Shown here one piece after another: positions 56,022 through 63,944 of a stretch of DNA of 64,000 nt. Within the stretch, counting starts at the first letter, position 1, and the number at the start of each line of letters is the position of its first letter. The stretch is from Fidelibacterota bacterium. Its GTDB lineage: Bacteria; Pseudomonadota; Alphaproteobacteria; Rhodospirillales; Rhodospirillaceae. A program made the translations under genes and the position numbers. The stretch lies in the NCBI GenBank assembly GCA_947476625.1, contig CANJRA010000009.1, positions 35,741 through 99,740 on the forward strand, in the 5' to 3' direction. The notes below the pieces were generated by a model. It had not been told where the DNA came from, made no database searches, and worked only from the letters and a program-made list of their open reading frames with translations.

Positions 56022-56549
56022 ATGGGGAAGAAGCCGCCGGCACCGTCAGCGGGCCACTACCGGATAGGCGTTTATCCAGGCACCTTCGATCCAGTCACAA
56101 ACGGGCATTTAGATATTGTCGGCCGCGCGGTAAAGGTGGTCGATAGATTGGTCGTCGCGGTGGCGGTGAATGCGGGCAAGGGACCGTTGTTCTCGTTAAA
56201 AGAACGCGTCGCCATGTGCCGTCGCGAGATCGACAAACTTCAGCTTAATGGGACGGTTGTTGAAGTCGTGCCCTTCGAGACGCTGCTGATGGATTTTGTC
56301 GTCAGCCAGGGCGCCGACCTCATCATCCGCGGCCTGCGCGCAGTATCCGACTTCGAATATGAATTTCAGATGGCGGGCATGAACACCCGCATCAATGCGT
56401 CCGTCGAGACGCTGTTTCTTATGGCGTCGGAACGCAACCAATTCATAGCCTCGCGGCTGGTGAAGGAAGTTGCCAGCCTAGGTGGCAATATCTCTAGTTT
56501 CGTTCCAGCGGCCGTGAACAAGAGCGTGCGCGCAAAATATAAAGCTTAA
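56022..56549 (+). CDS. coaD: Pantetheine-phosphate adenylyltransferase
   Basis: CoaD makes dephospho-CoA from phosphopantetheine and ATP. The nucleotidyltransferase motif GTFDPVTNGHLDI has the catalytic histidine H29, and the C-terminal ISSFVPAAVNKSV segment is conserved. It is 175 residues; the first 12 are an unconserved extension. A GGGG site precedes the ATG. The order gyrA-coaD-cyclophilin is conserved in alphaproteobacteria. Confidence 0.96.
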   Translation: MGKKPPAPSAGHYRIGVYPGTFDPVTNGHLDIVGRAVKVVDRLVVAVAVNAGKGPLFSLKERVAMCRREIDKLQLNGTVVEVVPFETLLMDFVVSQGADLIIRGLRAVSDFEYEFQMAGMNTRINASVETLFLMASERNQFIASRLVKEVASLGGNISSFVPAAVNKSVRAKYKA

Positions 56550-56634
56550 ACGGTCTGTAACCCTCTCCGCCTTGTGTAAAGCGGGGGGCGAGGTTATGAC
56601 TGTGGACCCTGAATTCAACACTAGCGAGACACGC

Positions 56635-57282
56635 ATGATGCAAAGACGCACTGGCCTTTTTTGGGTTTTGGCAATTGCCGCAACCTTGATGTTAGGCACA
56701 TCGGGCGCGGTATTTGCACAGCAGGCATCGCCGCCGAAGGAGAAAAAGACCTTGGATCTGGAAAACGCCCTCTACCTCGACCTTGATTACGGCCGTGTCG
56801 TTATCAAGTTGCGCCCGGACCTGGCGCCGAAGCATGTTGCGCGCATCAAGGAACTGGTGCGCCAGGGCTTTTATGACGGCATTGTTTTTCACCGTGTGAT
56901 CGACGGCTTCATGGCGCAGACCGGCGACCCGAAGGGCAACGGCACGGGCGGTTCCGGTACAAAGATTCCAGCAGAGTTTACGCCGGTCAGCTCGCCCGAC
57001 GGTAAGCACGTGCGCGGCGCCGTATCCATGGCGCGCTCGTCCAACATCAATAGCGCCGACAGTCAGTGGTTCATCGTGACCGCCGACAGCAACTTCCTCG
57101 ATGGTCAATACACTTATTGGGGCGAAGTGGTTTCGGGCATGGAATTCGTGGATCGCATTCGTAAGGGCGATGCCAATGGAGGCGGCACGGTGCCTTACCC
57201 CGACCGCATTGTACGTCTGCAAGTGGCCGCCGACGCCGAAAAGAACGGCACCGCTAAGCCGCCGGCACCCAAAGCGAAATAG
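56635..57282 (+). CDS. Periplasmic cyclophilin-type peptidyl-prolyl isomerase
   Basis: The enzyme speeds proline isomerisation during protein folding. A signal peptide (LFWVLAIAATLMLGTSGAVFAQ) is followed by the cyclophilin domain: GIVFHRVIDGFMAQTGDPKGNGTGGSG, then VSMARSSNINSADSQWFIVTAD and YWGEVVSGMEFVDRI. I use the ATG at 56635 because it gives a normal signal peptide; an ATG at 56596 has a stronger ribosome site but adds 13 residues that include acidic ones. The tail KNGTAKPPAPKAK is disordered. Confidence 0.9.
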   Translation: MMQRRTGLFWVLAIAATLMLGTSGAVFAQQASPPKEKKTLDLENALYLDLDYGRVVIKLRPDLAPKHVARIKELVRQGFYDGIVFHRVIDGFMAQTGDPKGNGTGGSGTKIPAEFTPVSSPDGKHVRGAVSMARSSNINSADSQWFIVTADSNFLDGQYTYWGEVVSGMEFVDRIRKGDANGGGTVPYPDRIVRLQVAADAEKNGTAKPPAPKAK

Positions 57283-57291
57283 CTTCTTAAA

Positions 57292-57323
57292 GGCGGCGCA
57301 GATATCTCAATGACTGCGCCGCC
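57292..57323 (+). other. Strong hairpin around the acetyltransferase start codon
   Basis: GGCGGCGCAG (57292-57301) and CTGCGCCGCC (57314-57323) pair perfectly over ten bases. The 12-base loop contains the ATG at 57310. It could terminate transcription from the isomerase gene or block translation of the following gene. Confidence 0.5.
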
Positions 57324-57713
57324 GCTTCGCATCTCTACATCACGTCTTGATCTGATTGCCGCGACGGCGCGCTTATCGCGTGCCGATGCGAGCGATCGCG
57401 CGTATTTCACCGCGCTTTTGGATGCGATCGTTCCTCCGACGTGGCTGCCGGCAACGATGCTGGACGTGCAGGAGTACTTCGCCGATCAACTGGAGAAGGG
57501 ATTTGCCGTACCGGGCTGGTGGAATTGGTATGCCGTGCGGCGTGATGACCAAGTGCTGGTCGGCAACGGCGGGTTCGCATGCCTGCCCGACGTGAAGGCA
57601 GCGTGACAATGGGCTACAGCATGGCCGAGGGCTACGAAGGGCTAGGCTATTGTACCGAGATGGTGGCCGGCTTGCTGCAATGGGCGTCGGAGACAGGACG
57701 AGTCAGGCGCTAG
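57310..57713 (+). pseudogene. Frameshifted GNAT acetyltransferase
   Basis: The first frame (57310-57606) encodes the N-terminal half of a RimJ/RimL-like acetyltransferase (RISTSRLDLIAATARL ... WWNWYAVRRDDQVLVGNGGFACLPD). It stops at TGA 57604-57606. Another frame picks up at about 57603 with VTMGYSMAEGYEGLGYCTEMVAGLLQWA, the acetyl-CoA-binding half, and stops at 57711-57713, before the family's usual end. A one- or two-base indel near 57590-57603 plus a 3' truncation explains this. It is the last recognisable gene before the integrated element. Confidence 0.7.
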
Positions 57714-57907
57714 CCGTCCACGACCTGATCGTGAGCACCATTTTATACCTAACGACGACGACAGTGCTCTGGTGGTTAGGCACGCGGAATAGCCAACGCC
57801 CACCGCAAAAATGAGCAGAATGGCTTGTGACGGATTTGTGCCGTAGACCGGCAAAAAGGGGCATAAAACAGCATAAATGGGCAGTTTTGAGGGGTCAGAT
57901 TATGATC

Positions 57908-57944
57908 AAAAAAAATCCCTCTAAGTCATTGACCTAGAAGGATT
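57908..57944 (-). terminator. Rho-independent terminator of the displaced tRNA-Lys 3' end
   Basis: On the minus strand an imperfect stem (AATCC/GGATT, TCTA/TAGA, GTC/GAC pairs between 57914 and 57944) is followed by eight T (57908-57915). It lies four bases beyond the CCA of the tRNA fragment, as expected for the original tRNA terminator left behind by integration. Confidence 0.75.
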
Positions 57945-57948
57945 AAAT

Positions 57949-57993
57949 TGGTGAGCCCGGGTGGGTTCGAACCACCGGCCCCCTGATTAAAAG
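57949..57993 (-). other. tRNA-Lys 3' fragment, left attachment site (attL)
   Basis: On the minus strand this reads from the anticodon loop (CTTTTAA, anticodon TTT) through the anticodon-stem 3' arm TCAGG, the T arm GGTGG-TTCGAAC-CCACC, the acceptor 3' arm CGGGCTC and ACCA. The 5' half that should precede it is missing: the bases just before the loop cannot pair with TCAGG, and no acceptor 5' arm GAGCCCG follows. Homology that begins exactly in the anticodon loop is typical of tyrosine-integrase attachment sites in tRNA genes. Confidence 0.8.
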
Positions 57994-58048
57994 TTAGAGG
58001 TACTACCTTTACAAGGCCCTTGCTAACCAATCACTTACCCACGCCATC

Positions 58049-58063
58049 ATGACATTATGTCAT
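58049..58063. promoter_or_regulatory. Palindrome upstream of the integrase gene
   Basis: ATGACAT-T-ATGTCAT is a perfect inverted repeat around one central base. It lies between attL and the integrase gene in an AT-rich stretch. It could be an operator or a recombinase/excisionase arm site. Confidence 0.4.
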
Positions 58064-58124
58064 ATATATCAATGCAATAATTGTATTCCCAAAATTCCCT
58101 GACTTACCTTGAGTTTCCTGCCGC

Positions 58125-58175
58125 GTGGGTGCACAGTGGGTGCACGGACCGACCCTCTTACTTTCTTGGGTGCAC
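58125..58175 (+). repeat. Three GGGTGCAC direct repeats before the integrase start
   Basis: GTGGGTGCAC occurs at 58125-58134 and 58136-58145, 11 bases apart (one helical turn), and TTGGGTGCAC at 58167-58175 ends one base before the integrase ATG. The layout suits an autoregulatory operator or arm-type sites for the integrase or AlpA protein. Confidence 0.55.
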
Positions 58176-58176
58176 G

Positions 58177-59424
58177 ATGCGCAAGGCCATTACCAAGCGT
58201 TCTGTGGACGCCATGCGTCCCGGTGACGTGCTGGCGGATGATGAGGTGCGCGGGTTCTATGCCCGGTGCTTGCCCAGCGGCGTAGCCACCTACGGCTTTC
58301 GCTACCGCGACCATTCAACCGGCCAGCGCCGGTGGCTATCTTTAGGACTTCACGGGCAGGTTACGCCCCAACAGGCCCGAGAGATTGCTCAGAAACACGC
58401 CGGTGCCGTCGCTGATGGCAAGGACCCCTTGGCCGTTAAGGTGGCCTCACGGGCCGCTGCCAAGGCGGCGCGGGCAAACCCCGAAAAGACCGTGAGCGAC
58501 GTGCTGGATGAACACATGGAGCGGTATGCCCTCAAGCAAGCCCCCCGTAGCGCCCACGAGAAGGGTCGCATTTTCGAGAAATACATCAAGCCGGTCCTGG
58601 GCGACCGCGTTGTGCGCGAGCTTAAGCGGTCTGAAATTAACGCGATGCTCGATAAGATTGAGGACAATAACGGCCCGGTGATGGCGGATCGAACGCTTGC
58701 GCACTTTCGCAAAGCGTTGGCGTGGCACGCAACAAGGGACGACCTTTTTAACTCTCCCGTTGTGCGCGGCATGGCCCGCGTTAAACCCAAGGATCGCGCC
58801 CGCGATAGGTTCCTGAGTGATGACGAAATCCGGTCGGCCTGGACCGCGTTGGACACCCTTAAAGGCCCGTACCCCGTCTTGCTGCGGCTGCTGTTGCTGA
58901 CGGCCCAGCGCCGGGATGAGGTAGCTCAGATGCGGCAAGGCGAAGTTGATGGCGACGTTTGGACGATCCCAGCCGCACGCTCCAAGGGTGGGCGCGATAA
59001 CGTCGTGCCACTAACAAAAACAGCCCTGGCCCTCCTGGCTGGTCTGCCGGAACCCAAGAAGGGCGGCCTCTATATTACGACCACCGGCAAGGTCCCATTT
59101 TCCGGGTTCTCCAAGGCTAAACATGCTTTGGATGATGCAATAGCAAAGGAGCGGAAGAAGACCGGCCTGGAGCAGATGAAGCCGTGGGTGATCCATGATT
59201 TACGCCGCACTGCGCGTTCTCTCATGTCACGCGCTGGTATCCGTTCCGAAATTGCGGAGCGGGTGTTGGGGCACGTCATCAAGGGCGTGGAGGGGACTTA
59301 TGACCGGCACGCATACATTGAGGAAAAGCGAGAGGCGCTGGAAAAGCTTGATGCACTCATCGAGTTAATCCTCAAAGGAAACGAAGCCAACGTAATTTTT
59401 ATCCGCGACAGAAAGATCAAATAG
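58177..59424 (+). CDS. int: Tyrosine recombinase (P4-type integrase)
   Basis: The enzyme integrates and excises the element. The N-terminal arm-binding domain (DUF4102-like; ITKRSVDAMRPGD ... GFYARCLPSG) is followed by the SAM-like core-binding domain and the catalytic domain. Catalytic residues are R245 (LTAQRRDEV), K270, H340-x-x-R343 (IHDLRRT), H366 (LGH) and Y375 (EGTYDRHAY). The ATG at 58177 (415 residues) gives the family N-terminus MRKAITKRSV; reading upstream to 58081 would cross the GGGTGCAC repeats. It begins 184 bases from attL. The next gene starts one base after its stop. Confidence 0.93.
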   Translation: MRKAITKRSVDAMRPGDVLADDEVRGFYARCLPSGVATYGFRYRDHSTGQRRWLSLGLHGQVTPQQAREIAQKHAGAVADGKDPLAVKVASRAAAKAARANPEKTVSDVLDEHMERYALKQAPRSAHEKGRIFEKYIKPVLGDRVVRELKRSEINAMLDKIEDNNGPVMADRTLAHFRKALAWHATRDDLFNSPVVRGMARVKPKDRARDRFLSDDEIRSAWTALDTLKGPYPVLLRLLLLTAQRRDEVAQMRQGEVDGDVWTIPAARSKGGRDNVVPLTKTALALLAGLPEPKKGGLYITTTGKVPFSGFSKAKHALDDAIAKERKKTGLEQMKPWVIHDLRRTARSLMSRAGIRSEIAERVLGHVIKGVEGTYDRHAYIEEKREALEKLDALIELILKGNEANVIFIRDRKIK

Positions 59425-59425
59425 G

Positions 59426-59890
59426 ATGGGAAAGAAGGATGTACTCGGCACGTCGGATGAGTTTCCAAATGTGATCCTTCTTCGCGATGTTAGTTACGAG
59501 GGCATACTCTCAGTTCCGTATGATTTACCCGCGCCTTCACGCGACCTTCAGAAGAGCAAGAAGCGGTTAGCTGCTTATCAATACGAAATGGGTTTGCGGA
59601 TAACTGCTCTTTTCCAGCATTACCTTGTCCCCTTCGGCGACTGGCCCACACTGGCGCTAAAATTGGCGGATCGCCACGTCCCCGGCTTTAAGGAAAAAGG
59701 GGTGCGCGATACTCAGCGTGGACGATCCACGCTACTTGCAAAATTCCCCAAGCTGTTTGACGACGTCAAACGCGAAATTGCTATGGGCTTAAAGGTAGAT
59801 GCCGCATGCAAGAAAGTTGCACGCATGCGCCGTTACAGGGTTTTGACGGCCCCATCGATTAAAAGGCGGTACTACGAATTCAAAAAATAA
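59426..59890 (+). CDS. Unknown basic protein of the integrated element
   Basis: I do not recognise this 154-residue protein. It is basic and mostly helical. The C-terminal part (residues about 118-152, GLKVDAACKKVARMRRYRVLTAPSIKRRYYEFKK in pieces) has the look of a helix-turn-helix: a short helix, ACxxVAR, and a recognition-helix-like IKRRYYE. No membrane segment or cysteine pair is seen. The ATG follows the integrase stop by one base, so the two are translationally coupled; a role as a recombination cofactor or regulator is plausible but unproven. Confidence 0.55.
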   Translation: MGKKDVLGTSDEFPNVILLRDVSYEGILSVPYDLPAPSRDLQKSKKRLAAYQYEMGLRITALFQHYLVPFGDWPTLALKLADRHVPGFKEKGVRDTQRGRSTLLAKFPKLFDDVKREIAMGLKVDAACKKVARMRRYRVLTAPSIKRRYYEFKK

Positions 59891-59983
59891 GACGGGCCAA
59901 AGAAAGTGCGGAAATAAGCGCGAAAATCCGCACTCCGTTTCGGCCTAAGTTTCCTCATCGGACATATGAGGAGACTAAACGCC

Positions 59984-60208
59984 ATGAACGTTCCCACACC
60001 GATATCACCGTTACTCGACACGGAAAGAGCTGCCACCGAACTCCACGTAAGTTCGTCCTTCCTGAACAAGGCTAGGCTGACCGGGGACGGGCCGCGCTAT
60101 GTAAAAATTGGCCGCGCCGTCCGCTACGAGCCGTCCGAAATTGCCCTCTGGCTGGCAGGGCGGCGCCGAAACTCGACCTCGCAAAAAGTCGCGACGTCCC
60201 AAAAATAA
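59984..60208 (+). CDS. AlpA-like helix-turn-helix excisionase
   Basis: The 74-residue protein is a single MerR/AlpA-type winged helix: LDTERAATELHVSSSFLNKARLTGDGPRYVKIGRAVRYEPSEIALWL, close to the HTH_17 excisionase family. AlpA proteins bend DNA at attachment sites and activate integrase genes in P4-like elements. The ATG at 59984 follows GAGGAG by ten bases; an in-frame ATG at 59966 overlaps that site and is less likely. Confidence 0.88.
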   Translation: MNVPTPISPLLDTERAATELHVSSSFLNKARLTGDGPRYVKIGRAVRYEPSEIALWLAGRRRNSTSQKVATSQK

Positions 60209-60313
60209 GGGCCGCCCACGAGGGGCGACCCTGAAGCCGTATTCGTTCTTCACAAGACAAATATAGCTTTCTCGATGCTTCCTCGCAAGCGGCTCCACAA
60301 CTGGAGCTAACAA

Positions 60314-62776
60314 ATGGCCGAACTTGATTTCAATTTTGACCCCAATAAAGTCGCGGACAATAGAATTGATGCAGTAGCTGCTGAGAATTCATTCCGAGAC
60401 AGAATGGCTCAGCGCAATTTATTGCCGCCATCAGATCTAGTAACGGATGGCAAACTACATCGCTGCGACACCAATGACGGCCATCGAGGAAAAGGCGACG
60501 GCGCATATATATATCACCCCGATGGACTGCCAGCTGGTGGATTCCAAAACCATCGCGATGGCCTGGGCTGGGAGAATTGGTATTTCAAGGCTGAACGTCA
60601 GCAGACCGCGACAGAAAAAGCCGACGTAAGACGGCGTATAGAGGACGCTCGCCGGGAGCGAGCGGCCGAAGATGATCTTCGCCGTTCGGAAGCAAAGGGC
60701 CTTGCTGCCTCGATATGGGACGCAGCCACCGAGTGTGCAATTCACCCTTATCTAACTAAGAAAAACGTTGCCGCCCATGGCGCGAGGATGTCGCAAGGCA
60801 AACTTGTAATTCCGGCGCGAGATGTCGAAGACCAGCTTCAAACTTTGCAGTTCATCGATGCCGATGGCGGCAAGCGGTATTTAAAAGATGGGCAGGTAAA
60901 GGGGTCATTCTTCTTTATCGGCACCCCAAGTGGCACATTGTGCATAGCCGAAGGGTTCGCGACTGGAGCCACTATTCATGAAGTAACCGGCATTGCCGTT
61001 GCAGTCGCATTTGACTCAGGGAACCTAATGCCTGTGGCGCTGGCGCTACGAGCAAAGTTCCCCGACATCAAGTTGGTGCTTTGTGCGGATGACGATGCGG
61101 AGACAGACGGGAATCCAGGCACCACGAAGGCGACGGAGGCCGCTCTGGCAACCAACGGACTGCTTGCAGTGCCCGTGTTCTGCGATGGACGGCCTTCTGG
61201 CTTTACTGACTTTAATGACCTGTGCACTTTGTCCGGCGCCGAGGCGGTTAAGGCGGCGATTGAAAGGGCGGCCTTACCCGAGGCCAAAGCTGAGGCCAAC
61301 GACTGGCCACCGCTTGTGCAGCTCGATCACCCCACCTTGCCACGCCTACGTGGCGATGAATTGCCAAGTTGGGCGGGTGATTATGCGGCCGCGATAGCAG
61401 CTGCAACAGAAACACCCCCGGAATTAGCTTTAACCCTGGTCCTGGCGACTTGCGCTACCGCTGTAGCGCGGCGATTTAAGGTCAGGGTGCACCACAACTA
61501 TTTTGAGCCGACCAACTTGTGGCTGGCGATAGCTCTTGAACCGGGTAACCGAAAGTCCGCCGTGCAAAGAGCCGCCACTGCTGCCCTTGTCGAGTGGGAA
61601 CGCAAACAGGCCGAGGGTATGCAAGATGAAATAAAGAAAGCGACTTCGGATTTCAAAACGGCTGAAACGCGGGCCAATAGGTTAAGAGCAGACTCTGCCA
61701 AAGAAAAGGACGGCCTAAAATCTACAAACTTGGCGCGTCAGGCCGCTGACATCGAGGCCTCCATGCCGGTGATTCCACACCTGCCGCAACTGTGGACCAG
61801 CGACGTGACGCCGGAGCGGTTGGGTACGATCTTGGCCGATAATGATGAACGTATGGCATGGCTGTCCAGCGAAGGCGGCATCTTTGAAATGCTCGGTGGC
61901 CGCTATTCAAAGGGCATCCCTAACCTCGACTTAGTTCTGAAGGCTCATGTCGGGGATTCTGAGCGGGTTGACCGAGGCAGCAGACCGCCGGTGTTTCTGC
62001 TCAGCCCCTTACTTAGTATCGGGCTATCCCCGCAGCCGGACGTGCTGCGCGGTCTAGCCGCAATGCCTGGGTTCAGGGGGCGAGGCTTGCTTGGACGCTT
62101 CCTATATCTCCTGCCTCCATCGCCACTGGGTTACAGGACAGGAAAGCCGCTGACCATTTCTGAGGATATTGAGGATGTTTTTGCTAAAGGCATCACCGCG
62201 ATACTAAACATTCCAAGTGCGATAGACGCGGAGGGCAAAGCGACCAGTCACATCCTCAAGCTGTCACCTGCTGCTTACGATAACTGGCAAGCCTACCGCC
62301 AATGTATTGAGGAGGCTATGCGGCCCGGCGGTGACTTTGAAAATGCAAAAGATTGGGCTGGAAAAGCTCCCGGATCTGCCATTCGCATCGCTGGTATTCT
62401 GCATGTAATCACACACATCGCGCCGTCGGAGTCCCCTATTGACCCAGAAACAATGGAGCGTGCACTAACTTTGATGGCTGTTTTTGGTAAACACAGCTTA
62501 GCTGCTCTGGAGATGATGGGTGCTGATGCTCAAATATCAGCCGCTGAGAAAGTCTGGCGGTGGCTGGATACCGGACATCGGGCACAAGTTAGCCTTAGAG
62601 ATATCCACCAAGCACTCAAGGGATCATTCCCTCACGCCGCAGAAGTTAGAAAAGCAACCGATGTGCTTGTAGAAAGAGGTTACGTAGCCATCGCAGATAC
62701 GTCGCCACTAAGGTCCGGAAGGCCACAATCAGCAATCGTTATTGTCCGGCCTAACATCGTCGCTGGGTGGCGATGA
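60314..62776 (+). CDS. Toprim-DUF3987 primase/helicase-like replication protein
   Basis: This 820-residue protein is the likely replication protein of the element. Residues about 40-90 form a short N-terminal module (HRCDTNDGHRGKGDGAYIYHPDG). Residues 205-275 are a Toprim domain (LCIAEGFATGATI with E213, and LCADDDAETDGN with the D259-D261 cluster). Residues about 350-800 match the DUF3987 family, with a P-loop-like EPGNRKSA at 409-416. Related proteins start replication in phage satellites and integrative elements. The C-terminus has a winged-helix-like region (SLRDIHQALKG). The next gene overlaps its stop. Confidence 0.82.
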   Translation: MAELDFNFDPNKVADNRIDAVAAENSFRDRMAQRNLLPPSDLVTDGKLHRCDTNDGHRGKGDGAYIYHPDGLPAGGFQNHRDGLGWENWYFKAERQQTATEKADVRRRIEDARRERAAEDDLRRSEAKGLAASIWDAATECAIHPYLTKKNVAAHGARMSQGKLVIPARDVEDQLQTLQFIDADGGKRYLKDGQVKGSFFFIGTPSGTLCIAEGFATGATIHEVTGIAVAVAFDSGNLMPVALALRAKFPDIKLVLCADDDAETDGNPGTTKATEAALATNGLLAVPVFCDGRPSGFTDFNDLCTLSGAEAVKAAIERAALPEAKAEANDWPPLVQLDHPTLPRLRGDELPSWAGDYAAAIAAATETPPELALTLVLATCATAVARRFKVRVHHNYFEPTNLWLAIALEPGNRKSAVQRAATAALVEWERKQAEGMQDEIKKATSDFKTAETRANRLRADSAKEKDGLKSTNLARQAADIEASMPVIPHLPQLWTSDVTPERLGTILADNDERMAWLSSEGGIFEMLGGRYSKGIPNLDLVLKAHVGDSERVDRGSRPPVFLLSPLLSIGLSPQPDVLRGLAAMPGFRGRGLLGRFLYLLPPSPLGYRTGKPLTISEDIEDVFAKGITAILNIPSAIDAEGKATSHILKLSPAAYDNWQAYRQCIEEAMRPGGDFENAKDWAGKAPGSAIRIAGILHVITHIAPSESPIDPETMERALTLMAVFGKHSLAALEMMGADAQISAAEKVWRWLDTGHRAQVSLRDIHQALKGSFPHAAEVRKATDVLVERGYVAIADTSPLRSGRPQSAIVIVRPNIVAGWR

Positions 62777-63288
62777 TGGGTTGGCGGGAAATCATGGGTG
62801 TAAGAACTACAGAAAAACATCCTCACAATCCTCAAAACTATCTTGTGACTAATAGTTCTGAGCATAGGCCCGTCAGAATTAATCCCCCTGTTCCGCCAGT
62901 CAGGCCCATCGGCGTTGAATGGCAGGCGTTCGTCACAAGGGGACTACCACCTAAAGCACATCCAGGCGAACGTGCCGAAGCCGTCGCCTATCAGCGCCGC
63001 TTAGTAGAATGGTTAGACGACAATCCGGCGTCGTCAGCGCCCGACAGGTGCGCCGAGTGTTGCGGGGTGGATGCACCGGGAGCGGCATTGGTCCCGTTCG
63101 GGGTCGGGCCGCACGTGTGGCTGCATACAGATTGTTGGCCGGTGTGGCGCGACAAAAGGGTTGAACAGGCCAGGGTCGCATTGGCCGGGCAAGGTATAAT
63201 GGAAGACCCCTACGCCGGTCCGCCGCCGAAGGTGATTCCGTGGCTGCGAGAAGCGCCCAAGGAAGCCGACGATGCGCCACCATTTTGA
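62773..63288 (+). CDS. Unknown cysteine-containing protein of the integrated element
   Basis: The protein (about 171 residues from the ATG at 62773) overlaps the end of the primase gene. The first half is low in known motifs and proline-rich. The second half has CAECC (near residue 95), then VWLHTDCWPVW, so one to three cysteines and a histidine could bind zinc, and the C-terminus is proline-rich and acidic (DDAPPF). I cannot name a family. Tight coupling to the primase suggests a replication accessory role, by inference. Confidence 0.55.
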   Translation: MMGWREIMGVRTTEKHPHNPQNYLVTNSSEHRPVRINPPVPPVRPIGVEWQAFVTRGLPPKAHPGERAEAVAYQRRLVEWLDDNPASSAPDRCAECCGVDAPGAALVPFGVGPHVWLHTDCWPVWRDKRVEQARVALAGQGIMEDPYAGPPPKVIPWLREAPKEADDAPPF

Positions 63289-63456
63289 AGTATGAGACGC
63301 TTGCCATGAAACGCTGGCCGTTCAGATGTGAAGGCATTTACCCGGCCTGACACACGTAGGGATATTCATACACTCTGACGTCGGTGGCTGGGCGTAACGA
63401 CGGCAGCGTGATATAATTCATCCCTCGCGCCCGTCCGCCTGTAGGAACGCTCGGCG

Positions 63457-63816
63457 ATGACCGCACCCGCCGCTCTATCCACCACCCCACCCATCACGCG
63501 CTTCCGCCCGATATACCGCTGCCTCGGCTTCGTGGAGAACGCGCAGGGCTACCGCCGCTACGCCGTAGCCTTTGGCGATCCTGAGCGGGTCGTGATCCGG
63601 CGCGTCGGCGAAATGACCGGCCTGGAGTTTTTGTTGACGGTGTACGCGGACCCGGGCCATTGGCGGTACTTATTCCCGCGCCCAGCCGGACGGCGCGCCG
63701 GGGTGGATTGCCAACAAGCAGCGGCGTGGTTTGTCCGAGAATGCAGTAAGGTTGGGCCGTTTAAACAGCATGCCCACCTCACGCCGCCCGTGTCAGCGCC
63801 GCCACGGCGTTGCTAG
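63457..63816 (+). CDS. Unknown small protein of the integrated element
   Basis: A 119-residue basic protein without a recognisable family. The central part reads as a compact fold (YRCLGFVENAQGYRRYAVAFGD ... VGEMTGLEFLLTVYADPGHWRYLFPRP) with aromatic and glycine positions typical of small phage or plasmid proteins. It starts 168 bases after the previous gene; TATAAT at 63412-63417 could be the -10 of its own promoter, but a matching -35 is weak. Confidence 0.5.
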   Translation: MTAPAALSTTPPITRFRPIYRCLGFVENAQGYRRYAVAFGDPERVVIRRVGEMTGLEFLLTVYADPGHWRYLFPRPAGRRAGVDCQQAAAWFVRECSKVGPFKQHAHLTPPVSAPPRRC

Positions 63817-63944
63817 ATCGCGGTTGGGGCAAGCCGCTGCAGGGCGTTGCGATGATGACGGTGGCCGCGCCGAAGAGTGTGCGGGAGATGAGCGACGGGG
63901 AGTTGATGGCGATGATTGAGAAAAGGACGGGTCTGGGTGGGTGA
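63765..63944 (+). pseudogene. Fragment with ARVSAATALLDRGWGKP motif
   Basis: This frame has no start codon before 63810 and follows a stop at 63762-63764, but reads HAARVSAATALLDRGWGKP and later SVREMSDGELMAMIEKRTG before TGA 63942-63944. The first motif is found in small phage/terminase-region proteins. A 5' truncated copy fits best. Alternatively translation starts at the ATG at 63852, giving 30 residues. Confidence 0.4.

Noticed and set aside
57949..58045. Complete tRNA gene next to the integrase
   Set aside because: The 3' half is clear, but the 5' half does not pair with it in the anticodon or acceptor stems, so it is a fragment. A permuted tmRNA was also considered; the acceptor end GGGCTCACCA does not fit.
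63731..63919. Small plus-strand frame of 62 codons
   Set aside because: The overlapping frame carries the recognisable LLDRGWGKP motif; this one is Arg-rich without any motif.
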